64,000 nucleotides of DNA from Boseongicola sp. (GTDB taxonomy: Bacteria; Pseudomonadota; Alphaproteobacteria; Rhodobacterales; Rhodobacteraceae). Position 1 is the stretch's first letter. Every line of letters starts with the position of its first letter. This document shows positions 58,541 to 64,000 of this stretch, one piece after another. The stretch lies in NCBI GenBank assembly GCA_014075275.1, contig CP046179.1, positions 753,932-817,931 on the forward strand, read 5' to 3'. The position numbers and the translations under genes are program-made. The notes under the pieces are model-generated. The model ran no database searches, was not told the origin of the DNA, and was given only the letters and a program-made list of their open reading frames with translations.

Positions 58541-58625
58541 TGCGTATCCTTTCGTTGTGGTCTGATCCCACACTTCGACGCCCAATAGAATTGCAGAAAT
58601 TCGTCGGTTTGATATACGAAAATGC

Positions 58626-59115
58626 ATGAACTGGGATGCCGTAAATTTCGACTGGAATCAGGTCCGAGCGTTTCTGGCGACGCTGGAAGAGGGGTCTCTT
58701 TCTGCGGCCGCGCGTTCACTGGGACTGACACAACCGACATTGGGGCGCCAGGTTGCTGCACTTGAAGACCGGCTGGATGTTACTTTGTTTGAGCGTGCAG
58801 GCCGCGAACTAATTCCTACGCCCGCGGCCCTGGAAATGGCCGAACATGTTCGAGCCATGGGCGAGGCGGCAACCCGATTTTCATTGGTAGCGACGGGTCA
58901 GTCGCAGTCCGTTGAAGGGGTTGTGAAGATCACGGCAACAGAGATGTTCGCGGCACAGCTTATGCCCGATCTTGTAGCCGAACTTAGGACCACCCACCCC
59001 GGCATTATTCTTGAAGTAATCGCGACAAACTCACTAAGTGATTTGCGGCGACGAGAGGCAGATATTGCGGTGCGCAATGCCGACCCAACAGACCCGGACT
59101 TGATTGCCAGGAGAA
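58626..59115 (+). pseudogene. LysR-family regulator, 5' half, disrupted by an IS element
   Basis: Codes the helix-turn-helix part (WNQVRAFLATLEEGSLSAAA, LTQPTLGRQVAALEDRLDV, LFERAGRELIPTPAAL) and the start of the effector domain, up to DPDLIARR. After 59115 the frame enters IS sequence and stops at 59159. The remaining effector domain continues at 60799 in the same reading frame; joined, the two halves would give about 304 residues, normal for LysR. Confidence 0.9.
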
Positions 59116-59116
59116 T
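59103..59116 (+). repeat. Direct repeat flanking the insertion, left copy
   Basis: ATTGCCAGGAGAAT is found here and again at 60799-60812, on either side of the inserted sequence and in the same LysR codon phase. Interpreted as a target duplication of 13-14 bp; the final T may belong to the IS end. Confidence 0.8.
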
Positions 59117-59152
59117 GTCCGTCGTCAGGGTTTTGGGAACCAAGAGTTGCTT
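59116..59152 (-). repeat. Inverted fragment of the IS right end
   Basis: These 37 bp (TGTCCGTCGTCAGGG...GTTGCTT) are the exact reverse complement of 60628-60664, the right terminus of the IS. It lies outside the left end of the IS, next to the direct repeat. Confidence 0.85.
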
Positions 59153-59238
59153 TGTCTGAAGTCAGCGCCTATGGGTCCAATTAGGTTAATTTGATAAGAG
59201 AGTTTTGTTGGCTCATCGTAACCACTGAGGAGTGGGAC

Positions 59239-59613
59239 ATGAGACAGACAACTGGAACTCGCAGGAGCCCCGGCGAGAAGATCGTCAAAGAGATCAAGCG
59301 CGCGACGCGCAAACAGTATTCGTCAGAAGAGAAGATCCGGATCGTGCTGGATGGCTTGCGTGGCGAAGACAGCATTGCTGAGTTGTGCCGTCGTGAGGGA
59401 ATATCTCAAGGTATCTACTACAAATGGTCCAAGGACTTCATGGAAGCTGGCAAACGGCGGCTTGCTGGAGATACGGCGCGTGCGGCTACGACCGACGAAG
59501 TCAAGGACCTGCGCCGCGAAGCCCGAGACCTGAAGGAGGTCGTTGCCGAGCAAACACTGGAACTGCGTCTTCTCAAAAAAAGCATGACCGGCGGTGGGGG
59601 CGACCAAGAATGA
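59239..59613 (+). CDS. IS3-family transposase OrfA
   Basis: A 124-residue DNA-binding subunit: MRQTTGTRRSPGEKIVKEI, then a helix-turn-helix at about residues 30-65 (EEKIRIVLDGLRGEDSIAEL, REGISQGIYYKWSKDF) and a leucine-rich coiled coil (LKEVVAEQTLELRLLKKS). GAGGAGTGGG lies just before the ATG. It ends in an ATGA overlap with orfB. Confidence 0.92.
   Translation: MRQTTGTRRSPGEKIVKEIKRATRKQYSSEEKIRIVLDGLRGEDSIAELCRREGISQGIYYKWSKDFMEAGKRRLAGDTARAATTDEVKDLRREARDLKEVVAEQTLELRLLKKSMTGGGGDQE
59574..59582 (+). other. Candidate -1 frameshift site in orfA
   Basis: CAAAAAAAG lies near the end of orfA, read there as CTC-AAA-AAA-AGC. The orfB frame is open from 59424 through this site, and orfB is in the -1 frame, so slippage at the A7 run would give the OrfAB fusion that IS3 elements use as transposase. 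Confidence 0.6.
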
Positions 59614-60590
59614 GGTATGCTGCATCTGAGAAGTTGGAGATCATCCGGCTTGTTGAGGGGTCGCATTTGTCTGCTCGTCGAACATTGGCAAAGCTGGGCA
59701 TCCCCCGCACCACATTTTACCGTTGGTATGATCGGTATCGGCAGCGCGGCGACGCTGGCCTTGTGGATCAAGCGCCTAAGCCCAGACATGTCTGGAACCG
59801 CATCCCCGACGAAGTCCGGCGCAAGGTCGTCAAGCTGGCGCTGCAGGAGACGGAGCTGTCGCCGCGCGAACTGGCAGTGACGTTCACGGATCGGGAGCGC
59901 TACTTCGTCTCGGAATCTTCAGTCTATCGGGCCCTGAAGGCCCACGATCTGATCACCAGCCCGGCCTTTATCGTGCTCAAGGCGGCAAACGAGTTCAAAG
60001 ACAAGACCACTGCGATCAACCAGCTTTGGCAAACCGACTTCACCTATCTCAAAGTGCTTGGCTGGGGCTGGTTCTATCTCAGCACAATCCTGGACGACTA
60101 CAGCCGCTACATCATCTCGTGGAAACTCTGCACGAACATGCGGGCAGAGGACGTGACGGACACCCTGGATTTGGCGCTACAAGCATCAGGGTGCGATCAG
60201 GTTCACGTCATCCACAAACCCCGCCTCCTCAGCGGCAACGGGTCCAGTTACGTCTCTGGCGATCTGGCTGAATGGCTGCAGGACAAAGGCATGAAGCATT
60301 CTCGGGGCGCACCATATCATCCCCAGACACAGGGCAAGATCGAGAGGTGGCATCAAACCCTGAAGAACCGCATCCTATTGGAGAACTACTTCCTTCCGGG
60401 AGACCTCGAAACCCAGATCGAAGCCTTCGTCGATCACTACAATCACAAGCGCTACCACGAGAGCCTGAACAACGTCACACCCGCCGACGTCTACTTCGGG
60501 CGTGACAAAGCCATTCTAAGACAACGGGAAAGGATCAAACGAAAGACGCTCGAAGCGCGGCGCTTGCATCACAGACAGCGCGCCGCATAA
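59610..60590 (+). CDS. IS3-family transposase OrfB (integrase core) with altered catalytic site
   Basis: A 326-residue rve integrase domain. The first acidic residue is in WQTDFTYLKV, the Glu in TQGKIERWHQTLKNR. The middle Asp, normally in a SDNGS context, is here Gly209 (LLSGNGSSYVS; codon GGC at 60234-60236). One A-to-G change from GAC would explain it, and would inactivate the enzyme. A shorter AUG start at 59610 overlaps the orfA stop by 4 bp. Confidence 0.9.
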   Translation: MRYAASEKLEIIRLVEGSHLSARRTLAKLGIPRTTFYRWYDRYRQRGDAGLVDQAPKPRHVWNRIPDEVRRKVVKLALQETELSPRELAVTFTDRERYFVSESSVYRALKAHDLITSPAFIVLKAANEFKDKTTAINQLWQTDFTYLKVLGWGWFYLSTILDDYSRYIISWKLCTNMRAEDVTDTLDLALQASGCDQVHVIHKPRLLSGNGSSYVSGDLAEWLQDKGMKHSRGAPYHPQTQGKIERWHQTLKNRILLENYFLPGDLETQIEAFVDHYNHKRYHESLNNVTPADVYFGRDKAILRQRERIKRKTLEARRLHHRQRAA

Positions 60591-60664
60591 TAACATCAAC
60601 CAGACGAGCCAAACTCTTTACTTGTTTAAGCAACTCTTGGTTCCCAAAACCCTGACGACGGACA

Positions 60665-60798
60665 GATGTCTTTGACGATCTGCTCGCCAGGGCTTTTGGT
60701 TGTCTTTCTCATCATCCACTCCTCAGTGGTTACGATGAGCCAACAACTCTCTCTTATCAAATAACGCTATTTGGACCCATAGGCGCTGACTTCAGACA
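60665..60798 (-). mobile_element. Inverted remnant of a related IS left end
   Basis: Read on the minus strand, this 134-bp piece starts TGTCTGAAGTCAGCGCCTAT and continues like the left end of the IS at 59153, then codes MMRKTTKSPGEQIVKDI (60665-60715), a diverged OrfA beginning. It differs from the neighbouring IS at several positions, so it comes from a related but different copy. Together with 59116-59152 it forms the two ends of an outer element in opposite orientation. Confidence 0.8.
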
Positions 60799-61236
60799 AT
60801 TGCCAGGAGAATAAAAAACGAAACAGGTGGTCTGTTTGCAACGCCAGTGTTTATCGAAAAATACGGGCCATTCAACACTTTGAAGGATCTGCGAGGCGCT
60901 CCGTTGATCGGATTTCTTGATGACGATCAGTTATTGGCAACGTTGCAGGGACTGGGTGCACCTATAGAAAAAGAAAATCTCGTCGCGTTTTCGGAGAGTC
61001 ATTATGTGCATTGGGAAATGACTCCTCGTGGCGTCGGACTGGGGCTGAATAGCTGGAGTTTTGGCGCGTTGTTCCCAGAGGTGCGACAGGTGTTGAAAGA
61101 CGAACTGGCAGTTGAATTTCCTGTGTGGTTGGTGGCTCCGCAAGAACTCAAAACCAGCCGGCGAGTTCGTATCGTATTTGATTTGCTGGCAGATTTCATC
61201 AATCGTCCAATGAAGCGAACTCAAATACCAGACTAG
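60799..61236 (+). pseudogene. LysR-family regulator, 3' half
   Basis: 146 codons starting at the second direct repeat read IARRIKNETGGLFATPVFIE, a typical LysR effector-domain sequence, through VAPQELKTSRRVRIVFDLLA to a TAG at 61236. It lacks its own start and the DNA-binding part, and is the continuation of 58626-59115. No further stop or shift was seen, so the disruption appears to be recent. Confidence 0.88.
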
Positions 61237-61294
61237 TCGCTCAATTGGTATTGACTGGACTGAACACTGGCCATAGAAGCGCGCCGTTAGATGC

Positions 61295-61371
61295 GCGGTT
61301 GTAGCTCAGCTGGTTAGAGTACCGGCCTGTCACGCCGGGGGTCGCGGGTTCGAGCCCCGTCAACCGCGCCA
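61295..61371 (+). tRNA. tRNA-Asp (anticodon GTC), copy 1
   Basis: A 77-nt cloverleaf: acceptor GCGGTTG / CAACCGC, anticodon stem CCGGC / GCCGG with loop CTGTCAC, T-loop TTCGAGC, discriminator G and encoded CCA. Confidence 0.97.
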
Positions 61372-61472
61372 CTAACTTCTTCCCAAAAAAATTGCCCAAG
61401 AATCGTTCGTCGGATTTCTGATGATTTGTCGATTGACGCAATGCGTTAGCTCGCATAAATCACGGGGATCGC

Positions 61473-61549
61473 GCGGTTGTAGCTCAGCTGGTTAGAGTAC
61501 CGGCCTGTCACGCCGGGGGTCGCGGGTTCGAGCCCCGTCAACCGCGCCA
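61473..61549 (+). tRNA. tRNA-Asp (anticodon GTC), copy 2
   Basis: Identical over its 77 nt to the copy at 61295-61371, including the two bases before it. The spacer of about 100 bp differs and holds no other gene. Probably co-transcribed. Confidence 0.97.
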
Positions 61550-61561
61550 TCTTCCTTTTTC

Positions 61562-62941
61562 TCAGCCCTTTGTGAGTGCGTCGAGAATGCGTGCCCAACT
61601 GCGCGTTCCTTTGTGGAAGCTGCGGGTGTCGTATTTCTCGTTGGGGCTGTGAATAAGGTCATCATCGCGACCAAAGCCAATCAACATGGAATCGACGCCA
61701 AGGATTTCTTTAAAGTACCCCGCGATTGGAATTGAACCGCCTGATCCAATGAAAGCAGCTGGCTTGGGCCATTCTTCTGACATGGCGTTGCGGGCTTTTT
61801 CGAAGGCGGGGTCGTCGGTGGACATGACAGAGGCCGGGGAACAGCCGTGATCACCGAATTCAACTTTGCAATCGGCGGACACCATGGCGCGAACCATGGC
61901 GCGGAAATCCTCTCGGATTTTCTTGGGGTCTTGGGTGCCCACAAGGCGGAAACTGATCTTCGCGGAGGCTTTGGAAGGCAGCACGGTTTTGAAGCCGTCG
62001 CCGGTGTAACCACCTGTAATGCCGTTGGTTTCGCAGGTGGGGCGTGACCAGAGCAGTTCCAGCATCGTGCGACCCTGTTCACCAGCGGCGTCCGCGAGAC
62101 CGACTTCGCCTAGGAAGGCTTCCTCGTCAAAACCAAGTGCTTTCCACTGAGCCATGACATCGTCGGCCAGTTCGGGGACGCCATCGTAAAAGCCGGGCAC
62201 GGTGACGCGGCCGGTATCGTCGTGAAGGGCGGCAATGATCTTAGAGAGCACTCGGATCGGGTTCATTGCGGCACCGCCGTAGGCGCCAGAATGCAGATCG
62301 AAATCCGGGCCGGTGATGGTGATCTCTTCGCCGAGAAGACCGCGCAGCATGGTTGTGATTGCTGGGGTGTCGAAGTCGAATAAGCTGGTATCGCAGATGA
62401 GGGCAAGGTCAGGCTGCGAGAGTTCCTCGGCGTTTTCTTTCAGGAATGGCACGAGAGAGGGCGAGCCGGATTCTTCTTCGCCCTCAAACAAGAAAGTGAT
62501 CTTACAGGGCCATTCACCGTTGACCGCCTTCCATGCGCGACATGCTTCGACAAAGGTCATCAACTGGCCCTTGTCGTCACAGGCACCGCGACCGCGGATC
62601 ACCTGGCCCGTGGCAGTTTCTTCCAGCTGAGGATCGAATGGGTCGTGGTTCCAAAGTTCCAACGGATCGACCGGCTGCACATCGTAGTGACCATAGAATA
62701 AAAGATGCGGGCTGCCTTCGCCGACGTGCCCCACGACCATGGGATGGCCAGGTGTGGCACGGGCTTCCGCCTGAACTCCCAGGGCCTCAAGATCGGACAC
62801 GAGCCAATTTGCGGCAGTCTGACAATCATTGGCATAGGCAGGGTCGGTTGAAATAGACGGGATGCGCAGAAGTTCCATGAGATGCTCCAGCGACTTAGGC
62901 AGATCCTCGTCTATACGTGCCAGTATTGTGTCGATGCTCAT
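61562..62941 (-). CDS. M20-family dipeptidase/peptidase
   Basis: A 459-residue metallopeptidase of the M20A (carnosinase/ArgE-like) type. Metal-site His is in LLFYGHYDVQPVDP, Asp in RGACDDKGQLMTFVEA and the catalytic Glu pair in FLFEGEEESGSPSL. The dimerisation domain occupies about residues 210-370. Start MSIDTILARIDEDLPK at 62941 has GGAG 7 nt upstream. It converges on the tRNA-Asp copy 2. Substrate not readable. Confidence 0.93.
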   Translation of the reverse strand: MSIDTILARIDEDLPKSLEHLMELLRIPSISTDPAYANDCQTAANWLVSDLEALGVQAEARATPGHPMVVGHVGEGSPHLLFYGHYDVQPVDPLELWNHDPFDPQLEETATGQVIRGRGACDDKGQLMTFVEACRAWKAVNGEWPCKITFLFEGEEESGSPSLVPFLKENAEELSQPDLALICDTSLFDFDTPAITTMLRGLLGEEITITGPDFDLHSGAYGGAAMNPIRVLSKIIAALHDDTGRVTVPGFYDGVPELADDVMAQWKALGFDEEAFLGEVGLADAAGEQGRTMLELLWSRPTCETNGITGGYTGDGFKTVLPSKASAKISFRLVGTQDPKKIREDFRAMVRAMVSADCKVEFGDHGCSPASVMSTDDPAFEKARNAMSEEWPKPAAFIGSGGSIPIAGYFKEILGVDSMLIGFGRDDDLIHSPNEKYDTRSFHKGTRSWARILDALTKG

Positions 62942-63054
62942 AAGCGGCTCCATTGTGTGATTTGGCGCGACCGTAGCAGTCCTGTTGGTGAGGTCCAGTC
63001 TGGTCAGAAGCTGTTGTGGAAGATAGCCTGCTCAAAACAATACGGGTGTCGCAA

Positions 63055-63642
63055 ATGCGTATTCTGACAATGGTTTTTCTAGTTTGGATTGTCCCAGTGA
63101 TGGCTTTGGGAGAGGGAATTTCGATGCGCGAGGCGCAGACGCGACTGTTCCCGCACGACGGGCAGGCCATTCAGCTATCATCGTCACTGAGTAAGGATGA
63201 GCGCGACGTGATGGTCGCTTTGGTGCCGGTGCTAAAGACTCAGTTGGCAGCTTCGGTCGAATACTATTCATCGCTTGCGTACAGTCCTGACGAAGGTTTG
63301 ATCAGCGCCTCGATGCAGGGCGCATTTAATTACCACGACATTGCCTCGGCAGACGCGGCGGCGAGAGCCGCTTGTAACAAGGCAAAAAAGTCTGGCTCTG
63401 TGTCTTGCCGCGTCGCGGCTCGTATTCTGCCGCAAGGATTTTCAAACCGGGACTTCACACTGTCTCAACCTGCGACGGCGGCATTCCAAGAATCTATTCG
63501 TGATTGGTTAACTGGCAGCGCCATGGCTGTTTCTCGTTCGACCGGTGCCTGGGGTATAGGAGCCAGTGCCGATGCAGCACTTGCAGAGTGCAGAATCGCA
63601 TCGAAAAGCGCTTCGGACTGCCAAGTAGATGTCGAAAATTGA
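63055..63642 (+). CDS. Secreted protein of unknown function
   Basis: A protein of about 195 residues with a signal peptide (MRILTMVFLVWIVPVMALGE). The mature part includes ACNKAKKSGSVSCRVAARIL and later ADAALAECRIASKSASDCQV. These two Ala/Cys-rich segments look like two copies of an AxxxC(N/R)xAxxxGSxxCxV pattern, similar to the DUF4189-type repeats in secreted proteins. Start at 63055 is chosen for the signal peptide. Confidence 0.65.
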   Translation: MRILTMVFLVWIVPVMALGEGISMREAQTRLFPHDGQAIQLSSSLSKDERDVMVALVPVLKTQLAASVEYYSSLAYSPDEGLISASMQGAFNYHDIASADAAARAACNKAKKSGSVSCRVAARILPQGFSNRDFTLSQPATAAFQESIRDWLTGSAMAVSRSTGAWGIGASADAALAECRIASKSASDCQVDVEN

Positions 63643-63727
63643 TCCATGTCATCGCGGCAATTTGTACTATACCGTTTTCTGTTCATGATATCTAAAAGAT
63701 CAGGACCACACGAAGGATTCGGTAACC

Positions 63728-64000
63728 GTGAATTATGACGACAAGCTGGACGGGGCGTTGCAACGGCTTCATGACGAAGGCCGCTATCGCACATTTATCG
63801 ATATCGAACGCAAGCGCGGGCAGTTTCCCCATGCGACCTGGCGGCATCCGGATGGGTCCGAGCGCCCTGTAACTGTTTGGTGTGGCAACGATTATCTGGG
63901 AATGGGTCAGCATCCTGAAGTATTGACAGCAATGCGCGAGGCATTAGAAGCGACCGGCGCAGGTTCGGGCGGCACGCGCAATATTTCTGGGACCACCGTT
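63728..64000 (+). CDS. hemA: 5-aminolevulinate synthase, N-terminal part
   Basis: The first 91 codons of a PLP enzyme that makes 5-aminolevulinate from glycine and succinyl-CoA, the alphaproteobacterial route to heme. The visible part (YDDKLDGALQRLHDEGRYR, TFIDIERKRGQFP, VTVWCGNDYLGMGQHPEVL, GSGGTRNISGT) is very typical. The GTG start follows AAGGA with a spacing of about 11 nt. The gene runs off the right edge. Confidence 0.95.
   Translation, partial: MNYDDKLDGALQRLHDEGRYRTFIDIERKRGQFPHATWRHPDGSERPVTVWCGNDYLGMGQHPEVLTAMREALEATGAGSGGTRNISGTTV

Larger units (their letters stand above)
59153..60664 (+). mobile_element. IS3-family insertion sequence
   Basis: A 1512-bp element with 5'-TG...CA-3' ends. 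Terminal inverted repeats are imperfect over about 28 bp: TGTCTGAAGTCAGCGCCTAT at the left against TGTCCGTCGTCAGGGTTTTG at the right (complement). It carries orfA and orfB overlapping by 4 bp with a slippery A7 run. It splits a LysR gene and is flanked by inverted fragments of IS ends. The transposase has a Gly where a catalytic Asp is expected. Confidence 0.85.

Noticed and set aside
59153-60798. Single IS with long (over 80 bp) terminal inverted repeats
   Set aside because: The right-hand repeat carries the start of a diverged orfA and lies beyond a TG...CA matched end at 60664; a nested or composite structure explains it better.

Overview
The window looks like a chromosome segment of an alphaproteobacterium of the Rhodobacterales (Roseobacter-type). 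The evidence is a GC-rich coding style, ALA synthase (hemA), the block yajC-secD-secF / Mth938-like gene / ccmABCDG, a DUF6314 gene, a DUF1223 gene and a family of GGAGTATTT extragenic repeats. Most of the window is core genome; three places are accessory or disturbed.

Layout. 0-1.3 kb: an RND efflux operon on the minus strand (adaptor, then the start of the pump). 1.5-5 kb: a yfgM-like gene, bamB and der in the order also known from Escherichia coli. 5.3-6.8 kb: a small secreted EF-hand protein and serS. 7.5-12.5 kb: an accessory three-gene block on the plus strand, made of a SARP-like regulator with TPRs, a PAP2/vanadium-haloperoxidase-type protein with eleven N-terminal GVT triplets, and a large subtilase. 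12.5-24.7 kb: a sugar locus around a divergent promoter. The minus arm is gntR, aldo/keto reductase, fucU, lactonase, pfkB kinase and transaldolase-like aldolase. The plus arm is a UxaA-family dehydratase, a binding-protein ABC importer and a PhyH dioxygenase. It fits uptake and oxidative breakdown of L-fucose or a stereochemically related sugar. 24.8-33.1 kb: an AlkX/YcaQ-type glycosylase, yajC-secD-secF, a TauE/SafE gene with an in-frame stop, and cytochrome c maturation genes.

33-52 kb is mostly housekeeping: acnA, a DUF1223 protein, a lipid A acyltransferase-like gene, a lone fliG, purB, bioY, an M20 hydrolase, an FAD monooxygenase, zapE, tpiA, two Fe-S assembly genes and tgt, with several small secreted or membrane proteins of unknown function. 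At 52.2 kb lon has a well-spaced heat-shock (sigma-32) type promoter. It is followed by a histidine phosphatase, tRNA-Val and a membrane-bound spermidine-synthase-like protein.

58.6-61.2 kb holds a LysR gene split by an IS3-family element. The element is intact in layout, but its transposase has Gly at the second catalytic Asp position. Inverted fragments of IS ends flank it, and the whole unit lies between 13-14 bp direct repeats. The window ends with two identical tRNA-Asp genes, an M20 peptidase, a secreted protein of unknown function and the 5' part of hemA.

The best candidates for something undescribed are the SARP / GVT-haloperoxidase / subtilase block and the divergent sugar locus with its unusual enzyme set.
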